Shown in pieces: positions 42,450 to 51,511 of a stretch of DNA of 64,000 bases. Position 1 is the stretch's first letter. Each line of letters begins with the position of its first letter. The notes under the pieces were generated by a model. The model did no database searches. It worked only from the letters and a program-made list of their open reading frames with translations, and was not told the origin of the DNA. Both the position numbers and the translations under genes were made by a program. Location of the stretch: the NCBI RefSeq assembly GCF_040370365.1, contig NZ_BAABWQ010000004.1, positions 1-64,000 on the forward strand, read 5' to 3'. This DNA comes from Shimia sp040370365. GTDB lineage: Bacteria > Pseudomonadota > Alphaproteobacteria > Rhodobacterales > Rhodobacteraceae.

Positions 42450-43796
42450 TTACGGACAGAAGAGATCGTTGGTCAAACCAAAAGCCATCATTCCGAGAAC
42501 CAAGGTCAAACCAATGGTCATCAACACACGTACGACACCGTCTGCGGGTGGTTTTCCAACGACCGCTTCGTAGGCGTAGAACACAAGGTGCCCCCCATCC
42601 AGCATGGGAATCGGAAACAGATTCAACAGCCCGATTGCCGTAGACAGCACCGCAATAAACCAAATGAAGCTCTGCGTACCCTGACTGGCCATCGCAGCGG
42701 AGGTTTGCGCAATTCCAACAGGGCCGGACAAATTGCAACTGCTGATCGCGCCCGTGATCATATGATATAGACCACTGATCGATCCCTCCATAATGCGCCC
42801 AGTCTGCCGCACCCCGGCCGTCATTGCGTCGCCAATTCCAAGCGTTTCAGTGGCGGGTTCAAAAGCAAGCCCACCCCCAATCCCAATGCGCCAATTGGTC
42901 ACAAATCCACCGTCAGCTTGTGGCTCATCAACACGGCGCGGGCTCAGAGCAAACGGCTGTGTCATCCCGTCTCGAGAAACAGAGAGCTCCAACGTTCGTC
43001 CATTTCCGGTTTCAACCGCATCTTTCAGTTGAGAAAAAGCGACGATGGGTGCGCCATCGATTGCAGTAAATACATCGCCAACTTCCAGCCCGGCATTGTA
43101 CGCCGCGGATCGTGGCGCAAGTGACAAGACAATTGGAGGATACAAATACGGGCCTGACACTTCCATTTCTGCGCCGTCGCGATCTACCAAGTAACGCAAC
43201 GGGTCGGTCTTTGACATGTCTTGCACAAAACCATCGAAAGCTTCGGGATCATCAAAAGAGGGAATCCGCTGGCCATCAATCGCCAGCACCACATCACCTT
43301 GTTGCAACTCATATGGCGCGTTGGGCAAATCCCAAACCTGCCCAACAATCAGCTTATCACCCACCTGCCCGTTGAACATCATCACTCCGGCAAAGATCAG
43401 AATAGACAGGATAAAATTGAAAACAGGACCGGCCAGGACTGTTGACGCTCGCGCCCAAAGCGGAGCACCATGCATCGTGTGACGCAACTCGCTCTCGTCC
43501 ATCTCTCCCATGGCTTCACCATCTTTGCCGCTGGCGGCGTTCGCATCTCCCTTGAACTTCACATATCCGCCCAATGGAATCGCAGCGATCTGCCACTGCG
43601 TGCCACGCTTATCAACGCGCGACCAAAGAACCGGCCCGAAACCGATGCTAAAGACGTCGGCGCCAATCCCGCTCCAACGGCCAACAATATAGTGGCCGTA
43701 TTCGTGAATCGCCACGATGATCGACAGCGCCACCACAAACCAGATGACTGTCAAAACACCACTGCCAAAGCTTGGGATCAGCGTTGAAATATCCAA
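42450..43796 (-). CDS. rseP: Site-2 zinc metalloprotease RseP
   Basis: RseP cuts membrane-bound anti-sigma factors within the bilayer. The 448-residue protein has HEYGH at 31-35 in the first helix, two PDZ-like domains in the middle, and the second zinc motif MLDGGH near the C-terminus. The family start matches the segment DISTLIPSFG, so the start is best placed at the TTG at 43796. AGGA lies eight bases before it, with an ATT codon between. No ATG fits before the dxr stop. It lies 25 bp after dxr in the conserved order dxr-rseP-bamA. Confidence 0.93.
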   Translation of the reverse strand: MDISTLIPSFGSGVLTVIWFVVALSIIVAIHEYGHYIVGRWSGIGADVFSIGFGPVLWSRVDKRGTQWQIAAIPLGGYVKFKGDANAASGKDGEAMGEMDESELRHTMHGAPLWARASTVLAGPVFNFILSILIFAGVMMFNGQVGDKLIVGQVWDLPNAPYELQQGDVVLAIDGQRIPSFDDPEAFDGFVQDMSKTDPLRYLVDRDGAEMEVSGPYLYPPIVLSLAPRSAAYNAGLEVGDVFTAIDGAPIVAFSQLKDAVETGNGRTLELSVSRDGMTQPFALSPRRVDEPQADGGFVTNWRIGIGGGLAFEPATETLGIGDAMTAGVRQTGRIMEGSISGLYHMITGAISSCNLSGPVGIAQTSAAMASQGTQSFIWFIAVLSTAIGLLNLFPIPMLDGGHLVFYAYEAVVGKPPADGVVRVLMTIGLTLVLGMMAFGLTNDLFCP

Positions 43797-43821
43797 AATG
43801 CACGTCCTATTTTTTGGGGCG

Positions 43822-44991
43822 CTATGCCAACTGTTCGATGACCGTATCCGCCGTCCTGCGAGCGACATGGTCTGTTTCCGTCACCGTATCAAGGCTCATT
43901 TCGGCATTCTTGAGGCAATGTGAAGGTGAAAGCTGTGAAAGAACCTCCTCCACCACGTCTGCCATCTGCAAAAAGCCAATCCTGTGGTCCAGAAACGCGT
44001 CTAGTGCCCGCTCTTTGGCAGCGTTGAAGACCGCTCCCGCATGGCCACCCAGCTCCAATACTTCATGTGCCAGTCTTAGTGCCGGATATCTTTGCGGATC
44101 CGGCGCACGAAAGTGCAACGCGCCGATATTGGCAAGGTCTAGCCGCGCCACCGGTAAATGCTGTCGCTCTGGCCAATGTAATGCATACCCGATCGCGTGG
44201 CGCATATCCGGCGGCCCCACGTGGGCCATCAACGCACCGTCTTTGAAGCCGACCAGAGCATGAACCAGAGATTCCGGATGAACCAACACCTCAATTTGCT
44301 CATGCGAACAATTGAAGAATTCTTTTGTTTCAATTATTTCCAGCGCCTTGTTAAACATGGATGCGCTGTCAACAGTGATCCGTTGCCCCATGTTCCAATT
44401 TGGATGGCTGCTGGCTTGCTCTGGTGTGGCCCGCGCCATATCTTCCAGAGTCCAATCACGAAACGCGCCGCCACTCGCGGTGATAACAATGCGCTCAACG
44501 GCGTCCATGTCTTCCCCGACCAGCGCCTGAAACACCGCGGAGTGTTCGCTGTCGACCGGCAAAATGCGCCCACCGTGGTTTTGTGCCGTTTCCATAATCA
44601 GCTGGCCCGCTGTAACCAGAGATTCTTTATTGGCCAGCGCCAGTGTCGCACCCTGCTGCAAAGCCGCCAATCCGGGCGGCAGGCCCGCTGCCCCGACAAT
44701 CGCGCTCATCACCCAATCAGCAGGACGGCATGCCGCCTCAACTATTGCGCGCGCGCCCGCAGCCGCCTCTACACCGCTGTCACCAAGCGCCGCACGAAGC
44801 TCCGACAAACGTGTCTCATCTGCTGTGACAGCAACGTCTGCGCCCAAAACCACCGCATCTTCAGCCAGTTGTTGAATGTTCTGCCCACCACTCAATGCCA
44901 CAACGTCATAGGCACTTGGATCGCGCTTGATCAGATCAATGGTGTTTTGCCCAATCGACCCGGTCGCGCCAAAAATGGACACTTTTCTCAT
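43822..44991 (-). CDS. dxr: 1-deoxy-D-xylulose-5-phosphate reductoisomerase
   Basis: DXR makes 2-C-methyl-erythritol 4-phosphate in the non-mevalonate isoprenoid pathway. The 389-residue protein has the NADPH motif GATGSIGQNT (9-18), the LANKESLV signature, the metal site in VDSEHSAVFQ, and SGGAFRDW. The ATG overlaps the cdsA stop by 4 bp. Its product leads on to undecaprenyl diphosphate, made by UppS in the same cluster. Confidence 0.97.
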   Translation of the reverse strand: MRKVSIFGATGSIGQNTIDLIKRDPSAYDVVALSGGQNIQQLAEDAVVLGADVAVTADETRLSELRAALGDSGVEAAAGARAIVEAACRPADWVMSAIVGAAGLPPGLAALQQGATLALANKESLVTAGQLIMETAQNHGGRILPVDSEHSAVFQALVGEDMDAVERIVITASGGAFRDWTLEDMARATPEQASSHPNWNMGQRITVDSASMFNKALEIIETKEFFNCSHEQIEVLVHPESLVHALVGFKDGALMAHVGPPDMRHAIGYALHWPERQHLPVARLDLANIGALHFRAPDPQRYPALRLAHEVLELGGHAGAVFNAAKERALDAFLDHRIGFLQMADVVEEVLSQLSPSHCLKNAEMSLDTVTETDHVARRTADTVIEQLA

Positions 44992-45773
44992 GTTGCAGGC
45001 AGTCCCAGAAATGCCCCCAACAACAGAACCAACAACGCAGCTCCCATCATTGCGTCAAACCGATCCAGCAAACCGCCGTGCCCGGGAATCAGATTGGAGC
45101 TATCTTTGATGCCTGCGCGCCGCTTTAACGCGCTTTCCGCTGCATCTCCCATCTGAGATGCAAACGAGGTTAGCACACTGATCACAATCAAAGCCGTACC
45201 GCCAAACGCAATGCCCACCGCCCCGGCTGCAATCCATCCCGCAATGGTGCCTGCCCATGTCTTTTTGGGGCTCACTTTGACCCAAAATTTTGGTCCACCA
45301 ATCAAGCGTCCAGCAAAGTAACCTGCCACGTCCGTCGCCACCACAACCGACACCAACCAAACGAGCCAATAGGCACCACGCACATCTCGCAGAACAATCA
45401 GCCCATAGCTTGCGAACATCAGCCCGACAGCATAAGCGACGTAAATCAAACGATCTTTCTTAATTTGCCCCATTCCAGCCAAAGCCACAGCGGCCAACAC
45501 CGGCGCGATCGCCTGGCCCGGAATAAAGTGGGTTGAAAGCATCGCAGCCCCGGCCAAAACGGCCACAAAAACTGCGTGGCGCATCTCACCGCCGTTCATC
45601 ATCCGGGTCAACTCCCAGATCATGCCTGCACAAATAAGAACCACAAGTTCGTGAAACAATATTCCGCCGTGCCAGATCGCAACGCCACCGACCAGCAGCA
45701 TGACCAGAGCAGATCCAAGCCGTGCAGGAAGATCTCCCCACTTTCCGGCCTTCTTGTCCTCTGTCCCCGTCAC
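44988..45773 (-). CDS. cdsA: Phosphatidate cytidylyltransferase
   Basis: CdsA makes CDP-diacylglycerol from phosphatidate and CTP, at the inner membrane. The 261-residue protein has about seven or eight helices and the family signature near the C-terminus, with SQMGDAAESALKRRAGIKDS followed by the GHGGLLDRFD metal-binding motif. It overlaps uppS and dxr by 4 bp each, so it is an internal gene of the cluster. Confidence 0.96.
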   Translation of the reverse strand: MTGTEDKKAGKWGDLPARLGSALVMLLVGGVAIWHGGILFHELVVLICAGMIWELTRMMNGGEMRHAVFVAVLAGAAMLSTHFIPGQAIAPVLAAVALAGMGQIKKDRLIYVAYAVGLMFASYGLIVLRDVRGAYWLVWLVSVVVATDVAGYFAGRLIGGPKFWVKVSPKKTWAGTIAGWIAAGAVGIAFGGTALIVISVLTSFASQMGDAAESALKRRAGIKDSSNLIPGHGGLLDRFDAMMGAALLVLLLGAFLGLPAT

Positions 45774-46492
45774 GCGCTCACGGCTCCAAAACGGCGATCG
45801 CGTTCAGCGTAGGCAAAAACAAGCTTGCGGAAAACGTCTTTCGAAAAATCCGGCCACAACGTGTCGATAAACTCATACTCCGCATAGGCGGATTGCCAGA
45901 GCAAAAAATTGGAAATGCGCGCTTCTCCGCTGGTGCGAACCACCAAATCGGGGTCGGGCAACACACATGTGTCCAAGTACTTTGGCAAAGTCTCTTCATT
46001 CACATCTTCTGGGTTCAAATTGCCCGCCGCGACATCTTCAGCCAACCGTTTTGTGGCCCGTGCAACCTCGTCTCGTCCGCCGTAGTTCAGCGCGATGGTC
46101 AGATTGACGCCAGTGTTATCCTTTGTCAGATCTTCCAACTCATCCATTAAGGCGCGCAGCTTGGCATCAAGCCCAGGCCGGTCGCCGATGAACCGCACGC
46201 GAACGCCTTCGGCCTTCAGTGCACGCGCTTCTTTGCGAATGTATTGGCGAAACAAACTCATCAGCCCCGCAACTTCGGCCTGTGTCCGCTTCCAATTCTC
46301 AGTGGAGAACCCAAATATCGTCAGATATTGAACGCCCAAAGGCCGGCAAGCACGGACAATCTCTTTGACCCGTTTGGCACCGGCGTGATGACCAAACAAA
46401 CGCGGTCGCCCGCGCGCTTGTGCCCAACGGCCGTTGCCATCCATAATAATGGCCACATGCCGTGGGCCAGTCGCGGGAATGTCCTCGGCCAT
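45770..46492 (-). CDS. uppS: Undecaprenyl diphosphate synthase
   Basis: UppS makes the C55 lipid carrier for peptidoglycan and O-antigen. The 240-residue protein has the cis-prenyltransferase motif AIIMDGNGRWA (with catalytic Asp), GHHAGAKRV, FGFSTENWKR, and the later RTSGEARISNFLLWQ. It lies 5 bp after frr and overlaps cdsA by 4 bp. Confidence 0.97.
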   Translation of the reverse strand: MAEDIPATGPRHVAIIMDGNGRWAQARGRPRLFGHHAGAKRVKEIVRACRPLGVQYLTIFGFSTENWKRTQAEVAGLMSLFRQYIRKEARALKAEGVRVRFIGDRPGLDAKLRALMDELEDLTKDNTGVNLTIALNYGGRDEVARATKRLAEDVAAGNLNPEDVNEETLPKYLDTCVLPDPDLVVRTSGEARISNFLLWQSAYAEYEFIDTLWPDFSKDVFRKLVFAYAERDRRFGAVSA

Positions 46493-46497
46493 TCTGC

Positions 46498-47061
46498 TTA
46501 GACCTGCATGATTTCGGATTGCTTATTCTCTAAAGCACTGTCGACATTCTTAATATACGTGTCGGTCAGCTCCTGAACTTCGGCTTCCCAAATCTTCTGA
46601 TCATCCTCAGACAGACCATCAGCCTTGGCTTTTTTGATTTGGTCCATACCATCCCGGCGCAGGTTGCGGATGGAAACTCTTGCGTGTTCCGCATATTGCG
46701 CAGCCACACGTGCCAACTCTGTGCGGCGCTCTTCGTTCAATTCTGGGATCGGCAGCATCACGATGGTGCCGTTGGTTTGTGGGTTGATGCCAAGGCCCGA
46801 GTTCATGATGGCTTTTTCAACGGCGCCGACCAGTGATTTGTCCCACACGTTGACAGTGACCATACGCGGTTCAGGCACGTTTACAGTGCCCACCTGGTTG
46901 ATCGGCGTTTTTGAGCCATAAGCATCCACCATAACCGGCTCCAACATCGTGGCTGAAGCGCGCCCGGTACGCAAAGAAGCGAATTCGGTTTTCAGTGCCC
47001 CCATTGCGCCATCCATTCGGCGAGTCAGATCATCGGTATCGAGTTCAAATTCTTCAGACAT
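46498..47061 (-). CDS. frr: Ribosome recycling factor
   Basis: RRF splits post-termination ribosomes together with EF-G. The 187-residue protein has the three-helix bundle pattern: MDGAMGALKTEFASLRTGRA at the start, WDKSLVGAVEKAIMNSGLG, and RVSIRNLRRDGMDQIKK. It stands between pyrH and uppS, as in many bacteria. Confidence 0.98.
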   Translation of the reverse strand: MSEEFELDTDDLTRRMDGAMGALKTEFASLRTGRASATMLEPVMVDAYGSKTPINQVGTVNVPEPRMVTVNVWDKSLVGAVEKAIMNSGLGINPQTNGTIVMLPIPELNEERRTELARVAAQYAEHARVSIRNLRRDGMDQIKKAKADGLSEDDQKIWEAEVQELTDTYIKNVDSALENKQSEIMQV

Positions 47062-47146
47062 GCGTTTGCTCTGTGTTTGTTATTCTTTGTGTCGTTTTAC
47101 CGCCGCGCATTTCCGCGCGTAACAGTTTCCTGCCACCATAACGGCT

Positions 47147-47881
47147 TCAAACAACCTTTGTATAGGTGCCCTTACCAGCAAGAATCCCCTTGAACCCCCC
47201 TGGCTCGTCAAGCGGGAAGACAATCAGAGGCAGGTTGTTGTCGCGCGCCAAGGCAATTGCGCTGGCGTCCATCACTTTCAGTCGTTTGGTGAGGACATCA
47301 TCATAGGTTATCTCGTCAAAGCGCACCGCGTCGTCATGTACAGCAGGGTCTTTGTCATAGATTCCATCAACGCCGTTCTTGCCCATAAAGATCGCCTCGC
47401 ATGCCATCTCATTGGCCCGAAGCGTTGCCGCGGTATCGGTTGTGAAATAGGGATTCCCCGTACCAGCGGCGAAGATACAAACACGTTTCTTCTCAAGGTG
47501 CCGTACTGCGCGGCGGCGAATATAGGGCTCGGCCACCTCATCCATCCGGATCGCGCTGATCACCCGTGTGAACACGCCAAGGCCTTCTAATGCGCTCTGA
47601 ACAGCAAGGGCGTTCATCACAGTGGCGAGCATTCCCATGTAGTCTGCTGTGGTACGCTCCATACCCTGCGCGGCACCAGACAAGCCGCGAAACACGTTGC
47701 CTCCGCCGATCACCATACAGATTTCAACACCAAGATCGTGGACGGTCTTCACCTCTTTGGCGATGCGCTCGATGGTGGGCGGATGCAGGCCATAGCCTTG
47801 ATCTCCCATCAATGCCTCCCCCGAAATCTTGAGCATCACACGATTGTAGGTGGTCTCGGCGGGGACGGCATCTTCGCTCAT
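47147..47881 (-). CDS. pyrH: Uridylate kinase
   Basis: PyrH phosphorylates UMP to UDP. The 244-residue protein has the amino-acid-kinase pattern MLKISGEALMGDQGYGL, IGGGNVFRG and GTGNPYFTTDTAA. The start at 47881 has GGAG six bases upstream; an ATG four codons earlier (47893) is possible. It begins the minus-strand cluster and is divergent from miaA. Confidence 0.97.
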   Translation of the reverse strand: MSEDAVPAETTYNRVMLKISGEALMGDQGYGLHPPTIERIAKEVKTVHDLGVEICMVIGGGNVFRGLSGAAQGMERTTADYMGMLATVMNALAVQSALEGLGVFTRVISAIRMDEVAEPYIRRRAVRHLEKKRVCIFAAGTGNPYFTTDTAATLRANEMACEAIFMGKNGVDGIYDKDPAVHDDAVRFDEITYDDVLTKRLKVMDASAIALARDNNLPLIVFPLDEPGGFKGILAGKGTYTKVV

Positions 47882-48000
47882 GTTGCACTCCATCTGCGCA
47901 TCGTTTTAGGATTGCGCGCAAAATGTCGGAAAACGCGCGCAGGTTCAATGCGAGAGTTGCGTAGTTCTGTCACAAACACGCATTAATTCGGGTTCCTTCC

Positions 48001-48888
48001 ATGACAGTCTTGCCGCCCATCGCACCAGATCAGCCGATCCTCATCGCAGGTCCCACCGCAAGCGGCAAAAGCGCACTTGCTCTTTCTATCGCGGAAACGC
48101 AGGGCGGCATCATCGTAAATGCCGACGCGATACAGGTGTTTGACAACTGGCGCGTACTCACCGCACGCCCCTCCCGCGATGATGAGGCGCGCGCTCCGCA
48201 TCGGCTCTATGGTCATATCCCCGGCGACGCCAACTATTCTGTAGGCCATTGGCTGCGCGACATAGCCCCACTGCTCGAAGGCGACCAGCGGCCCATCATT
48301 GTTGGTGGCACGGGCCTGTATTTCACGGCTCTGACTCAAGGTCTGGCCCAAATACCACCAACACCACCTGACCTACGCAAAATGGCCAATGACCGCGTTT
48401 TGCAAGAAGGATTTAGGGCACTTCTGGCAGAACTTGACGCCAAAACCGCCGCGCGCATCGACCAACAAAATCCCATGCGTGTCCAGCGCGCTTGGGAAGT
48501 GCTCAAGGCCACTGGCAAGCCACTGGCAGACTGGCAAGACGATACACCAGCGCCAATGCTCCCTCTAGAAGATGCCGTTCCAATCCTATTTGACGTGCCC
48601 AAAGACTGGCTCAATGCGCGCATCGCTCAGCGGTTTGACATGATGTTGAAAGAGGGCGCATTGGACGAGGCCCAATCAAATCTCGCAAGTTTTGACGCGT
48701 CTCATCTTTCTGCCAAAGCCATAGGGGCTCCCGAACTCATTGCGCATTTACGGGGTGAGATTGACTTAAACGAAGCCCGCGAAAGCGCGACCATTGCCAC
48801 ACGCCAATTTGCAAAACGGCAACGCACTTGGTTTCGATCGAAAATGTCGGGCTGGCACAAATATTGCCCCTCAGTCCCACAGGAATAG
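48001..48888 (+). CDS. miaA: tRNA dimethylallyltransferase
   Basis: MiaA puts dimethylallyl on A37 of tRNAs that read UNN codons. The 295-residue protein has the P-loop GPTASGKS at 17-24, the NADAIQVF motif (usual DSxQ(V/L)Y) and the GGTGLYF segment. The central insertion and C-terminal R-Q-F-A-KRQ-T-W-R region are present. It is divergent from pyrH with a 119-bp gap. Its substrate, dimethylallyl diphosphate, comes from the pathway that dxr belongs to. Confidence 0.96.
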   Translation: MTVLPPIAPDQPILIAGPTASGKSALALSIAETQGGIIVNADAIQVFDNWRVLTARPSRDDEARAPHRLYGHIPGDANYSVGHWLRDIAPLLEGDQRPIIVGGTGLYFTALTQGLAQIPPTPPDLRKMANDRVLQEGFRALLAELDAKTAARIDQQNPMRVQRAWEVLKATGKPLADWQDDTPAPMLPLEDAVPILFDVPKDWLNARIAQRFDMMLKEGALDEAQSNLASFDASHLSAKAIGAPELIAHLRGEIDLNEARESATIATRQFAKRQRTWFRSKMSGWHKYCPSVPQE

Positions 48889-48969
48889 TCGATAAAAATC
48901 TGCAATCTCAACAAAACTTGTGACGTAGGGCTTGCCTGAAACAAACAATTTGAGCTTAAATATCATACA

Positions 48970-49920
48970 ATGGTATCTAAAAATTTACATATACCGTCAT
49001 TCTTGACGAAACCGGGCATCGGATCTCCAGCAGAGGCGGTGCCGCGAAACCAAAAGCAATCCGACGCGCACGCCACAAGCGATTTCGGAAAACGAGATGT
49101 GCGCGATCATCTAATCTCAGATCAAAGTCAGACACTCTCTCAAATCCAAGTCACCTCATTGGCCAACATGACCAAAGGCGCCCCTTGGATACTTGAACAG
49201 CTGCATGTGCGCGATCACCACATCCTGCTGTGGACAACGCGTGGTCAGGGGCGCGTCCTGTTGCACGGGCTGCGGCGCGGTTTTGGAGCCCACAACGCGA
49301 TCTTTGTACCCGCCGGTAAAGTGTTCTCATTTGAACTTGGCTTACAGGTACAAGGCCTCGCAACTTTGATTCCCAATGACGGCCGCGCCACCCTGCCCGA
49401 CCGCACACAACACTTACGTCTGCAAGATGGCACAGAACAAGCAGAGCTCACGGCGATATTGGACGCTTTGCGTCGCGAACTGCACCAAGAGCGTGCCCTC
49501 ATGTCTGAGGCCCTGAACGCCCACGCGCGGCTGCTGTCGGTCACCTTGCGACGCGATATACAATCCGCAGGCGCGCAGCCGCCCGCCCGTGCTTCCGAAC
49601 GTATTGTCCGTCGATTTTGCGACATCCTTGCCACCGAGTTCACATCTGGACGTCCTATGGCATGGTACGCGGACCAACTCGACATCACACCAACGCATCT
49701 CACGCGGGTTTGCCGACAAGCCGCTGGTCTAACGGCAGCAGAAATGCTCAGTCAAATGGTACAACATCGCGCGCGCTGCTTGCTTCGTGACAGTGAAGCG
49801 CCAATCAACCGTGTTGCCAATGCGCTTGGCTTCGGGAGCGCCGCCTATTTCACAAGGTTCTGCCAACAGCATTTTGGTGCGTCACCAAGCCAGTTGCGAA
49901 AGTCGGCCCAATCCCGTTAA
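48970..49920 (+). CDS. AraC-family transcriptional regulator
   Basis: The 316-residue protein has an N-terminal region with a cupin-like AraC-binding pattern (about 75-150) and a C-terminal AraC double helix-turn-helix (about 215-314), ending with the family motif NRVANALGFGSAAYFTRFCQQHFGAS. The first 60 residues are polar and not conserved-looking. It may start later, but the ATG at 48970 is the first in frame. Targets are unknown; the neighbouring lytic transglycosylase gene converges with it. Confidence 0.9.
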   Translation: MVSKNLHIPSFLTKPGIGSPAEAVPRNQKQSDAHATSDFGKRDVRDHLISDQSQTLSQIQVTSLANMTKGAPWILEQLHVRDHHILLWTTRGQGRVLLHGLRRGFGAHNAIFVPAGKVFSFELGLQVQGLATLIPNDGRATLPDRTQHLRLQDGTEQAELTAILDALRRELHQERALMSEALNAHARLLSVTLRRDIQSAGAQPPARASERIVRRFCDILATEFTSGRPMAWYADQLDITPTHLTRVCRQAAGLTAAEMLSQMVQHRARCLLRDSEAPINRVANALGFGSAAYFTRFCQQHFGASPSQLRKSAQSR

Positions 49921-49934
49921 CCCCCAGGCACACC

Positions 49935-50519
49935 CTAGCCGCCCAAGATGATCCGCACATAGTTGCGCGTTTCTTTGTATGGGGGCACGCCGCCGTATCT
50001 CTCCACAGCTTTTGGGCCTGCATTGTAGGCGGCAAGCGCCAGCCGCCAGCTGCCAAATTTCAGGTATTGCTGCTTTAAATACCGTGCACCGCCCTCGAGG
50101 TTTTGCCGTGGGTCAAGCGGATCCACGCGTAGCAAACGTGCCGTCCCAGGCATCAACTGTGCCAGCCCAAGCGCGCCTTTGTGCGATTTAGCAGTGGCGT
50201 TCCAATTGCTCTCCTGCTGGACCAGTTTCAGAAACAAATCCACCGGAATGCCATGCAAAAGAGCTGCCTCGCGGGCCATGGCCAAATAGGGGCCATTGTA
50301 CTTTCCATTGTAGCTTCCGTCGCCCCATTTCGACGGGGTGTACACCGGACGCGGCTGCAATCGAACAGAATTTCTATACTGCTCCGCAGCCCGACCATCC
50401 AAAATTTTGGTTTGGTTTTTGAACAACCGTGCCTGAGATTTGGTTGAAACAGTCTGTGCATAAACAGGTCCAGCCGTCAGCGTGACGCTCAACAACAGTC
50501 CCAATACCCTGTGCGCCAT
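49935..50519 (-). CDS. SLT-type lytic transglycosylase
   Basis: This 194-residue exported enzyme has a signal peptide (cleavage after VYAQ, about 22) and an SLT domain. The catalytic glutamate is E103 in LVQQESNWNATA, followed by GALGLAQLMPGTA (116-128) and AYNAGPKAVERYGG. It cuts peptidoglycan between MurNAc and GlcNAc to give anhydro-muropeptides. I start at 50519; the longer frame begins outside a signal peptide. The gene is single, convergent with the AraC gene and divergent from ssb. Confidence 0.9.
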   Translation of the reverse strand: MAHRVLGLLLSVTLTAGPVYAQTVSTKSQARLFKNQTKILDGRAAEQYRNSVRLQPRPVYTPSKWGDGSYNGKYNGPYLAMAREAALLHGIPVDLFLKLVQQESNWNATAKSHKGALGLAQLMPGTARLLRVDPLDPRQNLEGGARYLKQQYLKFGSWRLALAAYNAGPKAVERYGGVPPYKETRNYVRIILGG

Positions 50520-50734
50520 CAGAGGCCACTCCACCCTAGTTTCGAACGGTTCTATATCAAATTTCAAAGAATTTTCCAGCCTTCTACGACACCAACAGCA
50601 AAAACCCGCACATCTTAGGACGCCAGACTGAAAGATAGATCAGACCATCCGCAAGAATCCGCTTCCCATTTCGACCGTCCGGTGGTGTATGGTGGCCCAA
50701 ATCAAAGAATAGATTCCGTGGGAGACTTAGGCGC

Positions 50735-51226
50735 ATGGCCGGATCGGTGAACAAAGTAATTATCATTGGCAACCTGGGGCGCGACCCAGAGGTGCGCTCC
50801 TTTCAGAACGGTGGCAAAGTGTGCAATCTGCGCATTGCAACGTCAGAAACCTGGAAAGACCGCAACACCGGTGAGCGTAAAGAACGCACCGAATGGCACT
50901 CCGTAGCGATCTTCCAAGAAGGACTGGTGCGCATCGCAGAACAATATCTGCGCAAAGGCTCCAAAGTCTATGTTGAAGGCAAATTGCAAACCCGCAAGTG
51001 GCAGGATCAGTCTGGCCAAGATCGCTATTCTACCGAAGTTGTCCTTCAGGGATTTGACGGCGTGCTGACCATGCTCGACGGCCGCTCAGGCGGCGGTGAC
51101 GGCGGTGGCAGTGGCGGCGGATATGATCAAGGCGGCGGCTACGGCGGTGGCTATGACCAAGGTGGCGGTGGCAATCAAGGTGGACCAACCCCAAGCCGCG
51201 ATATGGACGACGAAATTCCATTTTAA
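50735..51226 (+). CDS. ssb: Single-stranded DNA-binding protein
   Basis: SSB coats single-stranded DNA. The 163-residue protein has an OB fold (1-110; MAGSVNKVIIIGNLGRDPEVR, AIFQEGLV... YVEGKLQTRKW), a Gly-rich linker of GGGYDQGG-type repeats, and the acidic tip DDEIPF that binds partner proteins. A G-containing purine tract precedes the start. I see no SOS box in the upstream gap. Confidence 0.97.
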   Translation: MAGSVNKVIIIGNLGRDPEVRSFQNGGKVCNLRIATSETWKDRNTGERKERTEWHSVAIFQEGLVRIAEQYLRKGSKVYVEGKLQTRKWQDQSGQDRYSTEVVLQGFDGVLTMLDGRSGGGDGGGSGGGYDQGGGYGGGYDQGGGGNQGGPTPSRDMDDEIPF

Positions 51227-51260
51227 GTCGGCCTTAATCCAAAGACCAAGACAACCTTTC

Positions 51261-51290
51261 AAAGGGCTGACACATGTCGGCCCTTTTTTT
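51261..51290 (+). terminator. Terminator after ssb
   Basis: An 8-bp stem with one G-U pair (GGGCTGAC / GTCGGCCC, ACAT loop) is followed by seven T residues, 38 bp after the ssb stop codon. Confidence 0.9.
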
Positions 51291-51511
51291 ATTTCGAACC
51301 CCCTCTTCACACGCAGCGAAGATGATCTCCTCGAAGTTGTATAAAAACTTGAAAAAACCGAACACTTAGGGGACTATTTCAACTGTTTGAATTTTTTGAA
51401 ACTGTTAGTGAAGCTGCCCACTCTCTTTAGGCGGGATTTTCTTCAACCAAATTTCTTTGGATCATGCAGTTTCCACGAAGGCATTTTACTAAGCTATTGA
51501 AGGAGATAGAT

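Noticed and set aside
50520..50734. SOS box in front of ssb
   Set aside because: No GTTC-N7-GTTC pair is seen in the gap; isolated GTTC and GAAC near 50540-50552 have the wrong spacing.
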